DNA from: CAZTHK01 sp964613215
Lineage (GTDB): Bacteria > Krumholzibacteriota > Krumholzibacteriia > Krumholzibacteriales > CAZTHK01
Assembly: GCA_964613215.1 (NCBI GenBank)
Contig: CAZTHK010000015.1
Coordinates: 1 to 64,000 of the forward strand
Length of the DNA stretch: 64,000 nt
Reading direction: 5' to 3'
In this document: positions 33,585 through 42,827 of the stretch, piece by piece
Position numbering within the stretch: the stretch's first letter is position 1
How the letters are laid out: the number at the start of each line of letters is the position of its first letter
Position numbers and translations under genes: made by a program
Notes under the pieces: model-generated
What the model saw: the letters and a program-made list of their open reading frames with translations, nothing else
What the model was told of the DNA's origin: nothing
Database searches by the model: none

Positions 33585-35051
33585 TTGGAAGAAGAAAAAG
33601 TAGTTAAACAGGGCCTTACCTTTGACGATGTACTTCTGATACCCTCCAGATCGAAGGAGCATCCGCGCAATGTGGATATAAAGACGAAGCTTACCCCCAA
33701 GATAGACATAAATATACCCATAACATCTGCAGCTATGGATACGGTGACAGAATCCGCTCTGGCCATAGCCATGGCCAGGGAGGGGGGAATCGGCATTATT
33801 CATAAAAATTTTACTATTCAGGAACAGGCTGAACAGGTCAGCAAGGTCAAGAGGAGTGAAAGCGGGATGATTGTTAATCCCATCACCCTCAACCCTGATC
33901 AGCTGATCAGTGAAGCCAAGGGACTGATGCGTAAATACAGCATTTCCGGCCTGCCGGTAATAAAGGATGGTATTCTGGTGGGGATACTTACCAGCAGGGA
34001 TCTGAGGTTTCTGGAGAGCGATGACATGAAGGTGGGGAAGGCCATGACCTCCGAGAATCTGATCACCGCCTCGGAAGGGATCAAGCTTGAAGATGCCAAG
34101 AAAATCCTGCATGAAAACAGGATAGAAAAACTGCCGGTGGTGGATGACAGGGGAAGCCTGAAAGGTCTTATAACGGTTAAGGACATCCAGAAGAAGATGG
34201 ATTTTCCTTATGCCTGCAAGGATGAGGATGGGAGGTTGAGAGTGGGAGCTGCGGTTGGAGTATCCCGGGATACCATGGACAGGGTAGAAGCCCTGGTAGA
34301 TGCCAATGCGGATGTAATAGTTATTGATACCGCCCATGCCCACTCCACCGGAGTTATGGATATTATCAAAGATATCAGGAAGGGGTACCGGGAGATTCAG
34401 CTGGTAGCGGGAAACATAGGTACCGGGGGAGCTGCCCGCGATCTGATAGAACTTGGTGTGGATGCTGTCAAGGTGGGGATAGGGCCGGGAGCTATCTGCA
34501 CCACCAGGGTTATTGCGGGCGCAGGTGTACCGCAGATAACCGCCATAATGGATGTTGCCCGGGAGGCCTCTCCGGCCGGGATACCGGTTATAGCTGACGG
34601 GGGAATAAAGTACTCCGGGGATATAGTCAAGGCTATTGCAGCCGGTGCCGATTCGGTAATGATAGGAAGCCTGTTTGCAGGTACTGAGGAGAGTCCCGGA
34701 GAGATTATTTACCATGCCGGAAAAAGCTACAAGGTATACCGGGGTATGGGTTCCCTGGGGGCCATGAAAAGTGGCAGCGGGGACAGGTATTTCCAGGGGG
34801 ATATAAAGGAAGAAACCAAGTATGTTGCAGAGGGAATCGAAGGGAGGACCTCTTACAAGGGGAGCCTGGCCAGCAATGTATTTCAATTGATCGGAGGATT
34901 AAGAGCGGGAATGGGTTACAGCGGGGTTTCCACTATTGAAGAACTCAAGGAGAAGGGGCGCTTTGTAAAGATCACCCAGGCCTCTCTCCTGGAGAGCCAT
35001 CCTCATGATGTGATAATTACTAAGGAAGCACCAAATTACAGACGACAGTAA
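33585..35051 (+). CDS. guaB: Inosine-5'-monophosphate dehydrogenase
   Basis: IMPDH oxidises IMP to XMP with NAD, the committed step to GTP. The 488-residue enzyme begins with QGLTFDDVLLIPSRS, carries two CBS domains (about residues 95-210), the catalytic loop GIGPGAICTTRVIAGAGVPQ (nucleophile Cys near 305; Ala replaces the common Ser before Ile) and the flap region GMGSLGAMKSGSGDRYFQ. TTG start; a modest ribosome-binding site. It is followed at 24 bases by a QueG-like gene. hpt (51003-51635) provides the salvage route to the same nucleotides. Confidence 0.95.
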   Translation: MEEEKVVKQGLTFDDVLLIPSRSKEHPRNVDIKTKLTPKIDINIPITSAAMDTVTESALAIAMAREGGIGIIHKNFTIQEQAEQVSKVKRSESGMIVNPITLNPDQLISEAKGLMRKYSISGLPVIKDGILVGILTSRDLRFLESDDMKVGKAMTSENLITASEGIKLEDAKKILHENRIEKLPVVDDRGSLKGLITVKDIQKKMDFPYACKDEDGRLRVGAAVGVSRDTMDRVEALVDANADVIVIDTAHAHSTGVMDIIKDIRKGYREIQLVAGNIGTGGAARDLIELGVDAVKVGIGPGAICTTRVIAGAGVPQITAIMDVAREASPAGIPVIADGGIKYSGDIVKAIAAGADSVMIGSLFAGTEESPGEIIYHAGKSYKVYRGMGSLGAMKSGSGDRYFQGDIKEETKYVAEGIEGRTSYKGSLASNVFQLIGGLRAGMGYSGVSTIEELKEKGRFVKITQASLLESHPHDVIITKEAPNYRRQ

Positions 35052-35075
35052 TAGTGGATGTTGCCGGGGACAGGG

Positions 35076-35768
35076 ATGAAAGATAGATCAACTGATGATA
35101 ATTTTGACAGACTGAAGGAGATTTCCCACCGGATGGGTGCAGACCTGGTATCTTCCACCGGGATTGACCGGGAAACCAGGCGGGAGTTTGATCAGTCAAT
35201 AAGAGAGATGTCCCGGTCCCTCAAGTACGCGGTAGTGATCGGAATGAGATTATCCGGTCCGGTTCTGGAAACTGTAGAAACCGCCCCCACCTGGACATAC
35301 TATTTTCACTACCGGAATATTAATTATGCCCTGGACCAGGTGGCTCTCCGGCTGGGAATTGAATGTCAGAGGATTGGATTCCGGAGTTTACCCATCCCGG
35401 CTTCACAGATACTGGACTGGAAGTATCTCCGGGGACATCTCTCTCACAGGGAGATTGCCCGTAAGGCGGGATTGGGTTGGATAGGCAGAAACAATCTGCT
35501 GGTGAATCCGGATTACGGAGCAAGGGTGCGCTATGCTACTGTATTGACAGACATGCCGCTGCCGGCGGCTCCTCAAGAGCAGCCGTACGGATGCGGTGAT
35601 TGCAGAAATTGCGAAAGGATGTGTCCGGTGGGAGCAATCCAGGATAGGCCGGAAGATTTTAATCTGGACAGGTGTGCGGCCCAACTGAGGCGATTCTCCC
35701 GGAGCGAGAAACTTAACACCATGATATGCGGTCTGTGCGTCAGGGTGTGTGATGGAAAAAGGGAGTAA
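35076..35768 (+). CDS. Epoxyqueuosine reductase-like iron-sulfur protein (QueG-like, short)
   Basis: The 230-residue protein contains the QueG-type segment REIARKAGLGWIGRNNLLVN and a C-terminal pair of 4Fe-4S sites (CGDCRNCERMCPVGAI and a second set ending CGLCVRVC). True QueG is about 350-380 residues with a longer cobalamin-binding N terminus and a HEAT-like tail; this version is shorter, so queuosine activity is uncertain. It lies between guaB and an alpha/beta hydrolase, same strand. The ATG at 35076 is preferred to the TTG at 35058. Confidence 0.75.
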   Translation: MKDRSTDDNFDRLKEISHRMGADLVSSTGIDRETRREFDQSIREMSRSLKYAVVIGMRLSGPVLETVETAPTWTYYFHYRNINYALDQVALRLGIECQRIGFRSLPIPASQILDWKYLRGHLSHREIARKAGLGWIGRNNLLVNPDYGARVRYATVLTDMPLPAAPQEQPYGCGDCRNCERMCPVGAIQDRPEDFNLDRCAAQLRRFSRSEKLNTMICGLCVRVCDGKRE

Positions 35769-35823
35769 AGCCTACCGGAGTTGACAGTGAAAACAGATAT
35801 AAAAGTAATACTGGGAGGAATCG

Positions 35824-36726
35824 GTGAGTAGACTTTACGGAAAAATTAATCAGTCGGTATGGGAACTGGAGAGAGAACTCCATAATCAAACCGGTGAACT
35901 GGACAGCAGGAAGGATCTGTTGAAATTTTTTCACCAGAGCAGGATATATCTGGAGAAAAAGAGGAAGGTGTTACCCGATGACCGTAGCTTTCTGCTTCTG
36001 CAGGAGAAGGAAGCACCCTGTTGCCTTCTCCTCCACGGAGCGGGAGGTTCACCGGGAGAGATGCGACCCCTGGGAGATTATCTCTATTCCCTTGGTTATA
36101 CGGTATACTCCAATAACATGCCCCTACAGACCAGACCGTCAAGTGAAGGTATTGTCAAAAAGGTGGCCGGCCAGGTGGGCCGGGATAAGGATGCCAGGAG
36201 AAACGGCGGTGGAGTTGCCGTGCCGGAGAGCAAGTGGGGGATATGCCTGGCGGAATCAGAGATGGTCCTGGAGGTGCTTCTGCAGTACAGTCCCAACACA
36301 TTCATCTTTGGCTTCAGCTTCGGGGGAACGGTGGCTTTGAATCTGATGGAAAATTACCCGGTCAAGGGGGGGGTGCTGATATCTCCCGCTCTATATCCTG
36401 TTAAAACCGGAAGATACCTTCTGTTCAAGTGGGTGAAAACTGTTTTCCCCGGAGTGGCGCGCAGAATCGCCCCGGCGGAGTATGCGGTTATAGATATGAT
36501 GGAATGGACCAGGAGGCGTCTGGGAATAGTGGACAAGCCTGTTATGGTAATTCAGGCCAGGGATGACAATGTTGTATCTATAAAGGGATTCAAGCGACTG
36601 AAAAAATACTCCTCCCACAAGGAATCAAAGTTCGCATTATTAGAGAAGGGGGGGCATGTGCTGGTTCTGGGGGAGAGCAGTGACCAGGTGTTCGGGATGG
36701 GTGGAGATTACATTCAGTCTATTTAA
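35824..36726 (+). CDS. Alpha/beta hydrolase (carboxylesterase-like)
   Basis: The 300-residue product has an N-terminal helical region of about 60 residues, then an alpha/beta hydrolase fold with oxyanion loop LLHGAGGSPGEM. The nucleophile elbow is GFSFGG (Ser near 165), with a likely acid in QARDDNVV and His in KGGHVLVLG. No signal peptide. GTG start with GGGAGGAA upstream. The fold resembles monoacylglycerol lipase and EST-type carboxylesterases; the substrate is unknown. It converges with the unknown gene at 36727, the two stops being adjacent. Confidence 0.8.
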   Translation: MSRLYGKINQSVWELERELHNQTGELDSRKDLLKFFHQSRIYLEKKRKVLPDDRSFLLLQEKEAPCCLLLHGAGGSPGEMRPLGDYLYSLGYTVYSNNMPLQTRPSSEGIVKKVAGQVGRDKDARRNGGGVAVPESKWGICLAESEMVLEVLLQYSPNTFIFGFSFGGTVALNLMENYPVKGGVLISPALYPVKTGRYLLFKWVKTVFPGVARRIAPAEYAVIDMMEWTRRRLGIVDKPVMVIQARDDNVVSIKGFKRLKKYSSHKESKFALLEKGGHVLVLGESSDQVFGMGGDYIQSI

Positions 36727-37500
36727 CTAGTTCTTAATTTCAAACTTGAAATCGGGTTGGATCTGTTTGATCTTTGCAGTGGTGTGTTCAAGGCTGGCCC
36801 TGGTGCGGGGAGAAGGATTGCGGATGTGCTCGGAATATATATCCAGAAATTCATCGTAGAGTTTCTTCAGCTCCTCTTCTGCCACATCAGGGCAGATGGA
36901 GTTCTTGAAATGGTATATTTCTCCTGTACTGATTTTCCTGATAATATTGAGATATTCCCCTCTCATGTAGGAAAGAACCCCCATATAGTCTTCAAAGCCA
37001 TCCGCCAGCTTCTGTAATACCTCCGAGAGTGAAGAAATGGTTCTGGTGGCCTGCCTCAGAAAGGAGGAGGCAATACTGTAATAGGCCTTTCCCCTTCCTA
37101 CAAATGTATCCCTGCCGGTATGGAAGTGCCGCCTGGAGTGTGGACGCCGGCCCCGGGGATTATCGAATATTCCTGACATTATGAGAAGATAATCGGCGTT
37201 TAACTTATATATTTTGTACTTCAACCTGGGATTGTTCACGGTCCTGAGGGTTTCAAACAACCGGGTATCATAAGGTATTACATATTTGCAAATATCCTCC
37301 TGATAGCGGGGTTTCATCAGGGAGGTAATAAGATGGGCCAGGTATATGTTTACATCTTCATCGGGGAACTTTTGATTGGTAGGAAAGCCCTTTTCCATCC
37401 GGCTATGTAACAGCTTGTCAATTATAAAGAAAGACGGTTTTTCAAGAGAGATTTCAGGCTTCGTTTTCCGGGGTGGATGAAGTGTGGATGTGTTACTCAT
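36727..37500 (-). CDS. Conserved-looking protein of unknown function
   Basis: I do not recognise this 257-residue protein. It is mostly helical, basic in the middle (NPRGRRPHSRRHFHTGRD) and rich in aromatic residues, with no signal peptide or membrane segment. The codon use, good ribosome-binding site (GGAG with ATGACTT before ATG) and tight packing against its neighbour support a real gene. Its stop directly abuts that of the converging hydrolase gene. Confidence 0.75.
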   Translation of the reverse strand: MSNTSTLHPPRKTKPEISLEKPSFFIIDKLLHSRMEKGFPTNQKFPDEDVNIYLAHLITSLMKPRYQEDICKYVIPYDTRLFETLRTVNNPRLKYKIYKLNADYLLIMSGIFDNPRGRRPHSRRHFHTGRDTFVGRGKAYYSIASSFLRQATRTISSLSEVLQKLADGFEDYMGVLSYMRGEYLNIIRKISTGEIYHFKNSICPDVAEEELKKLYDEFLDIYSEHIRNPSPRTRASLEHTTAKIKQIQPDFKFEIKN

Positions 37501-37615
37501 AAGTCATCTCCGTTGCATATCTTGTAAGTCGGGCTGTTAGCACTGACATAAACATCAGCAATCTCTGTGCCACGGGGCAGGTGACAGGGGTATGGCGGAG
37601 AATTGAAAAAAGTTG

Positions 37616-37643
37616 TTTAATCATAAACGGAATCTGGTATAAT
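37616..37643 (+). promoter_or_regulatory. Candidate promoter of the nitrilase-family gene
   Basis: TTTAAT (37616-37621), 16 bases, perfect TATAAT (37638-37643), about 50 bases before the ATG at 37694. The start codon is preceded by GAAGGAGGG. Confidence 0.5.
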
Positions 37644-37693
37644 ATGGAAAATTCTTGTTGCCATTTAAAACTTTCAGATTTGAAGGAGGGTAA

Positions 37694-38491
37694 ATGAGAG
37701 TAGGATTCCTCCAGCTCAGACCAAAATTCGGAGCGGTTAAAAAGAACGTCAAAAAAGCGGTAACCTTGCTGGGAAGAGTCCAGGATGCAACCATTGTATT
37801 GCCTGAACTCTTTAATACCGGTTATCTGTTCAAAAACAAAGAGGAACTGTCATCCATGGCAGAGAAGATCCCGGGGGGATACACCACCAGCGAAATGAGG
37901 AAAATAGCAAAGAAGAACAATCTCAACCTTATATTCGGCATAGCACAGAAGGCTTCCCGCAAGTATTACAACTCTTCTGTTTTCGTTTCCTCGAAGGGAA
38001 AGGTTGTCTATTACCGGAAGGTGCATCTATTTGACCGGGAAAAACTATATTTCACCAGGGGAAAGTCGCTTAAGGTTATTTCATCAGGTCAAGCAAAACT
38101 TGGTATGATGGTCTGTTTTGACTGGCTCTTTCCGGAGGTAGCTCGGGTATTAAGTCTTAAAGGTGCCCGGATCCTCTGTCACCCTTCCAACCTGGTACTT
38201 CCTTACGGGCAGGAGGCTATGAAGACCAGGTGTATAGAGAATGGAGTCTTTGCCATTACCGCAAACAGGGTGGGAAAGGAGAAGAGAGGAAATATAAGCC
38301 TCTCCTTTACCGGGGGAAGCCGGATTATTAATCCCAAGGGTGAAGTTCTGATATATGCCGGTGAGAGGAGCGAGTCTCTCAAGGTGACCGAGATAGATAT
38401 TGAAGAAGCGGATGATAAGAACATCACAGCCAACAATCATATCTTCGAAGACCGTTATACCTCGGTATACAGCCCCATTCTTGAGAAGTAG
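37694..38491 (+). CDS. Carbon-nitrogen hydrolase (nitrilase superfamily)
   Basis: The 265-residue amidase has the complete catalytic triad of the superfamily: Glu38 (VLPELFNTGY), Lys110 (YYRKVHLFD) and Cys142 (MMVCFDWLFPE). Length and motif spacing match omega-amidase or aliphatic amidase-like branches, which hydrolyse C-N bonds of small amides or N-carbamoyl compounds. It is monocistronic, with its own promoter and a strong ribosome-binding site. Substrate not predictable. Confidence 0.9.
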   Translation: MRVGFLQLRPKFGAVKKNVKKAVTLLGRVQDATIVLPELFNTGYLFKNKEELSSMAEKIPGGYTTSEMRKIAKKNNLNLIFGIAQKASRKYYNSSVFVSSKGKVVYYRKVHLFDREKLYFTRGKSLKVISSGQAKLGMMVCFDWLFPEVARVLSLKGARILCHPSNLVLPYGQEAMKTRCIENGVFAITANRVGKEKRGNISLSFTGGSRIINPKGEVLIYAGERSESLKVTEIDIEEADDKNITANNHIFEDRYTSVYSPILEK

Positions 38492-38760
38492 GAGCTTTTT
38501 CTCCGCTCATCGAAAGCAGGTGCGGGACAGCCCGGCAGGTTATCCCCGGGCCGGATCAATCCACGTATGATTTCCGGCGGATAACCGTAGCATGGGATGT
38601 GGAAAGAAAGAGCAGCGGCGGATTCCCATCCGAATTTATGAATGAGCCTGTTCTTGCAAAACGCAAGGCAATTTGAGCATATTTGTTCCGGATAATCTTC
38701 AGGGTTATTGATAATTCCCTTTAACTCCTTATAATATAATATAATACCCTTCATGTTCCC

Positions 38761-38777
38761 TTGGCATACTCCTTGCG
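38761..38777 (+). promoter_or_regulatory. Sigma-54 (RpoN) -24/-12 promoter of the signalling operon
   Basis: TTGGCAT-N5-TTGCGA with the GG (38763-38764) and GC (38775-38776) doublets separated by exactly 10 bases. Transcription would begin near 38788, about 75 bases before the GTG start at 38863. A sigma-70-like TATAATATAATATAAT run lies at about 38730-38745 just upstream. No pair of sites like those at 698-778 is seen. The rest of the 370-base gap 38492-38862 holds nothing else recognisable. Confidence 0.65.
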
Positions 38778-38862
38778 AAATTAATGACGGTCAACAATTT
38801 ATGGGCAACAGAAATATTATGATTGACCTATTTTTTGCATTTTTAATCAAAGGAGAACAGGT

Positions 38863-40839
38863 GTGAGTAAAGGAAAGAAGAAACCAGTTTTGACATCTCC
38901 CTGGAAGATAGGGATGCTGGTGGCAATGCTTCTGTTAGTAGTTAGTTTCGGGGTGGGGTACTACCTGGTGGATATGTACAATGTGGACCTGACCTGGTTG
39001 AATGCGGAAATGGGGAAATGGGGAGTTGACTCATATACCTTCTTTAAAGAGATTTATCCCATGGTAGCTGGCGTAATCCTGATTTCTCTGTTGAGCTATT
39101 TCATAATCGCCTCGGCGGTGAGGCGTTATAAATATTATCTGGATTCCGGTCAGGATTACCGGGAGATTATAAGGGTGGCAGAGAGCATCGATGACCTTAC
39201 CAATCCTACCCAGGTGGCCAGGTTATCCGAATACCCAGAGCTTCAGTCCATTTTGAGGAACTACGGTGACCAGATCAGGGAGATTTCAGAGGAGATGGAG
39301 AAGAAGGGAGAGGAGACGAAGTCGGTGGACCTTGAGCTGGAGATAGATTCATTGCTGGAGGGCAAAGTTAAAAACTTCGTTCCTCACGAGGGGCGTTGGT
39401 GGTCACCGCTTTATAATAAGATACAGAATTATGTCAGGGAGACTTCTGAACTTAACCAGGATCTGAAGAAGAAGGGCGGAATAAACAGGGAGATAATAGG
39501 AAGGGTCAGCCTCTCTCAGGGCAAGGCGGTCGAGTCTGTAGGAAAGATCAGTGAACGGCTGATCGGCATTATAGATTCCGTGGACGAGCTGTTCAGGAGA
39601 GTTAAACAGGTTCAGCAGGAACAGGCCGGTGGTGAAGAGAATGCTTCGGGGCAGCAGGCTGCTTCCCCGGGTGAGGTGGAGTTGTCCTTGAAGAAACTGG
39701 ATAAGTGTAACCGGGCCATAATAAAACTGTCTGATGAAAATAATAACCTTGCCCTTAATATAGCTCTTATGGCTGCCCGGGGTGAGATGGAGGAGGACAA
39801 ACTGGCCAAGCTGGCAGAGAAGATAAGAATAAGTGCGGAAAGACACAAGGGGATAAGCAAAGCCATAACCGCAATCAATCATTCCTTGATGAATAAGTGG
39901 GGTTCCGCTGCCGGTGACAGTACGGCAGGAGTATCCACCGGGGTAGTACCGGAGGCACTCAACTCCATAATAAGTGTTTCCAGGGAGATCGGAAGCAGCG
40001 CCAGAGAACTTCAGAAGTTGATGGGTGAAGCGGGAGAGGAACTTCACGACAGCAATAAACTCCTCCGGGATGGATTGAAAGATATCAACACAGCCGATAA
40101 AGAAGAAAAAACAGATGAGGCCGTTAGAGATGAATCTTCTGTCTCTCTGGAATCCATTGCTGGTGAGGAAGGGGATGGATCCGGAGATCTGGAGATTGTG
40201 GGTCACCAGATATCAAAAGAGGAAAGCAATCCGGAACTGGTAATTGATCACGGAAGTAAAGATTGGGGTAAGGATGGCGAATTGGATCAGGCCGGGGAAT
40301 TAGAGCCCGATGCCCCCCCGGCTTCTCCTGAAGTTGACGGTGAGATGGATGAGATGAATCTGGGAGAAGTCGATCAGCAGGAATCCCGGATTGAACCGGC
40401 TGAGTCCGGCGATACCATGGATAAACAGGCTCCATCCGAAACAGGGAAGCAGGGTGAGGAGTCGCCATCTGGGAGAAGAGGAGAAAGCTGGATGGAGATG
40501 CCTGGACACAGGTGGGTGAGTATCGACGTGGAAAAGGAGAAACAGGAAGTTGACCAGGTAGATGTGGAAGTAGACGGCGGGCCGGCAGGAATTACCGGTG
40601 ACCCGGCTGGTCATAGAAACGGTCAGCAGGAGAGAGCCTCCGGAGAGATGCAATCTCTTCAGGAGGATCCGGTTAATACGGATGGGTTCATGGATATGAA
40701 GATGGGTGAGGGTGACAGTGCTATACAGGAAGATAGAGGAGAGCAGGAAAATGTTTCTTCCAGGGAGGGTTCGGAGGAGAGGATATACGATCTATATGAG
40801 TTGGGAGCGGTGGAATACCGGGAAGAATCCAAAATATAA
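38863..40839 (+). CDS. Membrane protein with degenerate chemoreceptor signalling domain
   Basis: The 658-residue protein has two membrane segments (about 15-36 and 66-86) with a small loop of about 30 residues between them, too short for a normal periplasmic sensor. Residues about 95-390 are coiled-coil. The stretch SDENNNLALNIALMAARGE (290-308) aligns with the hairpin tip of chemoreceptors (QTNLLALNAAIEAARAGE), but the glutamates and arginine that contact CheA and CheW are only partly kept. Residues 400-640 are acidic and low-complexity, ending with YDLYELGAVEY. GTG start with AAAGGAG. First gene of the sigma-54 operon. Likely an inner-membrane scaffold rather than a classical chemoreceptor. 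Confidence 0.75.
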   Translation: MSKGKKKPVLTSPWKIGMLVAMLLLVVSFGVGYYLVDMYNVDLTWLNAEMGKWGVDSYTFFKEIYPMVAGVILISLLSYFIIASAVRRYKYYLDSGQDYREIIRVAESIDDLTNPTQVARLSEYPELQSILRNYGDQIREISEEMEKKGEETKSVDLELEIDSLLEGKVKNFVPHEGRWWSPLYNKIQNYVRETSELNQDLKKKGGINREIIGRVSLSQGKAVESVGKISERLIGIIDSVDELFRRVKQVQQEQAGGEENASGQQAASPGEVELSLKKLDKCNRAIIKLSDENNNLALNIALMAARGEMEEDKLAKLAEKIRISAERHKGISKAITAINHSLMNKWGSAAGDSTAGVSTGVVPEALNSIISVSREIGSSARELQKLMGEAGEELHDSNKLLRDGLKDINTADKEEKTDEAVRDESSVSLESIAGEEGDGSGDLEIVGHQISKEESNPELVIDHGSKDWGKDGELDQAGELEPDAPPASPEVDGEMDEMNLGEVDQQESRIEPAESGDTMDKQAPSETGKQGEESPSGRRGESWMEMPGHRWVSIDVEKEKQEVDQVDVEVDGGPAGITGDPAGHRNGQQERASGEMQSLQEDPVNTDGFMDMKMGEGDSAIQEDRGEQENVSSREGSEERIYDLYELGAVEYREESKI

Positions 40840-40856
40840 AACTGGGAGTAAATCTT

Positions 40857-42464
40857 TTGCAGTCGATAAGCCAGGAAAACAGGCAGCTTTTCGGGAAACA
40901 GGTGGAAGATCACATTGAGAAGCTCAATATGCTGATAGGAGTGGAAGCCGGGGATGCACTCCAGGGCGAAGTGGTCCAGAAGGCGGTTCTGGCTACCAAA
41001 TTGCTGAAGGGCAGCGCCAGCATGATTGGGATGAATGAATGGAGCGAGGTATTGGGATTGTTCAGGAGTTTGCTGGATAACTGTGTAAGAACCAGGAGGA
41101 TATGGGATGATCAACTTTCTCAGACTGTGCTGGACCTGCTGGAATCGGAGGAGAGGGTGGTGGCAAACCTGTATGACGGAGATTGTTCCGAGGTAACTGC
41201 TGGATGCAGCTTCGATAGCCTGCAGAAGGAAATTGAATTTATACTCAGCAGTCCCGGAGAAACAGTGGATGCAAGAGATGAAATTCCACCGGATCACGCT
41301 GAAAAGGAAGTATTCATAGAAGACGGTTCTCCCAGTCAGGATTCCAGGTTAAATGTACAGGAGGGTAGCCGGGATTTTTCCATTCTGGAGGGTTTGACCA
41401 GTTCTGCTGGTTCGGTCAGGGAGAGGCTTAACAGTTATCCGGCCGAAGCGGGACGGCAAGAGGAGATTGCACAGTATCTGAAGAATGATTTCGGAGAATG
41501 CGAATTTTTTATCGGTATTATTTCTAACATAGTAAAAAAGATGGGCAGGGAGGGGAGTGATTCCTGCACCGGGGTGTCCAGTAAAATAGTTACCCGGGGT
41601 ATAAATGATTTTTTCGACTTCTATCAGCGGGCCGAGGGATGGAAGGCGGAATTAGTGATTTCATCCCATGAGTTTGAGATAGAGAGAAAATTGGCCTCTT
41701 CCCTGATTTCTATTCTGGATAACTGCATTTACGATATCTGCAGCAGATACAGGAACAAACTTGATTTTGTCCTGAAGGTCGAGATGGAGATAGCAAACAG
41801 GGCAAGTTATCTGATAGTGGATATCAGGGATAACGGGCCGGATTCTCTCAGTGATTCCGAATTGGCCGGAGAGGATGCGGTGGCATTTTACAAGGGTCTG
41901 ATGGAGGTGAAGAATATTATAGAAAGAACAGGTGGTCTTCTATGGGTAGAACCGGAAGAAGGGGAGATGACCCGTTTCCGGTTTACCATTCCGAAAACTG
42001 AGAGAAAGACCGAATGCTGTATAGTGAACTCCTCCGGCAACCAGGTGGCCGTTCCCAGCTGTAACATTGCGTCTATTCTGGATATCGATGACAGCCGTAT
42101 AGGCGGGGATCAGGGTGAACAGTACGTTATGGTGAAAGGCAGGAAGTTGCCATTCTATAGCCTGGAGGAGCTCGCTTCCGGTGAGGTTGGGGCGGAAACG
42201 TCCTCCAGCAATTTGATTCTGGCGGGGTTGGCGGAGAGACGCATAGGGATACTGTGCGGAGATGATATAAAGAAGGAGATCTGTCTGGAAGAGCAATTTG
42301 CCTCTGGAGAATGGAAGGGTATAGCCGACCGGACTCTGCACCTTGACCAGAGGGAATTTCCAGTGCTGAAGATGAAGAAGGTGCTGGCCAGAGCTGATAA
42401 ATTGAGAAGAATAGGTGATGAGTTGAAGGAAGTGGGGGTGTGTTCGGGAGGAGTGGAAAAGTAA
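40857..42464 (+). CDS. CheA-like protein lacking the phosphoacceptor histidine
   Basis: The 535-residue product has CheA domain order. An N-terminal Hpt-like bundle carries TKLLKGSASMIGM, where Lys48 stands at the position of the His in AHTIKGSAGM. An acidic linker (about 120-190) follows. A GHKL ATPase-like region (about 210-385) has an eroded N-box (LDNCIYDIC) and G1 (DIRDNGPD). A CheW-like C-terminal domain follows (about 385-520, CCIVNSSGNQVAVPSCNIA). Without the Hpt histidine it cannot relay phosphate like CheA. TTG start 17 bases after the receptor-like gene, so the two probably form a complex. Fold assignment by motif, moderate. Confidence 0.72.
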   Translation: MQSISQENRQLFGKQVEDHIEKLNMLIGVEAGDALQGEVVQKAVLATKLLKGSASMIGMNEWSEVLGLFRSLLDNCVRTRRIWDDQLSQTVLDLLESEERVVANLYDGDCSEVTAGCSFDSLQKEIEFILSSPGETVDARDEIPPDHAEKEVFIEDGSPSQDSRLNVQEGSRDFSILEGLTSSAGSVRERLNSYPAEAGRQEEIAQYLKNDFGECEFFIGIISNIVKKMGREGSDSCTGVSSKIVTRGINDFFDFYQRAEGWKAELVISSHEFEIERKLASSLISILDNCIYDICSRYRNKLDFVLKVEMEIANRASYLIVDIRDNGPDSLSDSELAGEDAVAFYKGLMEVKNIIERTGGLLWVEPEEGEMTRFRFTIPKTERKTECCIVNSSGNQVAVPSCNIASILDIDDSRIGGDQGEQYVMVKGRKLPFYSLEELASGEVGAETSSSNLILAGLAERRIGILCGDDIKKEICLEEQFASGEWKGIADRTLHLDQREFPVLKMKKVLARADKLRRIGDELKEVGVCSGGVEK

Positions 42465-42563
42465 ATAAATTAGTTGGTTAGGATCTCCGCGTGTTAAACT
42501 GTAATCGCTCACACCCAGTTATTACAAATGTTGTGGGCTGACAAGAAATAGAGAGAGGTTATC

Positions 42564-42803
42564 ATGGTGAAACAGCAACATCAGGACTACGACAGTATCA
42601 TCATCGGTGGTAACGACGATGCCAGTGAAGTAATGACCTCAGTTGAAGCAGCCGATTATCTGAAAATGCATGTCAAGACCGTTTGCAGGCTGGCCAAGGA
42701 GAAGAAGATTCCAGCTAAAAAGGTGGGGAGCGAATGGAGGTTTTTAAAGAGTGTCCTTGATCGGTGGCTGGCGGAGGAGGAAGTTATTAGCAGCAGCGAG
42801 TGA
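42564..42803 (+). CDS. Small excisionase/MerR-type helix-turn-helix protein
   Basis: The 79-residue protein contains a clear HTH_17 domain: MTSVEAADYLKMHVKTVCRL, then AKEKKIPAKKVGSEWRFLKS. This is the DNA-binding module of excisionase-like proteins, also common as a domain of signalling proteins. It follows the CheA-like gene after 99 bases and precedes the STAS gene by 24. As the only evident DNA-binding protein of the operon it may carry the transcriptional output. Confidence 0.88.
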   Translation: MVKQQHQDYDSIIIGGNDDASEVMTSVEAADYLKMHVKTVCRLAKEKKIPAKKVGSEWRFLKSVLDRWLAEEEVISSSE

Positions 42804-42827
42804 TACTCAAGAATCGGGTATATTGTT

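Noticed and set aside
33444..34886. 480-codon open frame opposite guaB
   Set aside because: guaB is certain on the plus strand and the antisense product shows no domain; it also covers the guaB promoter.
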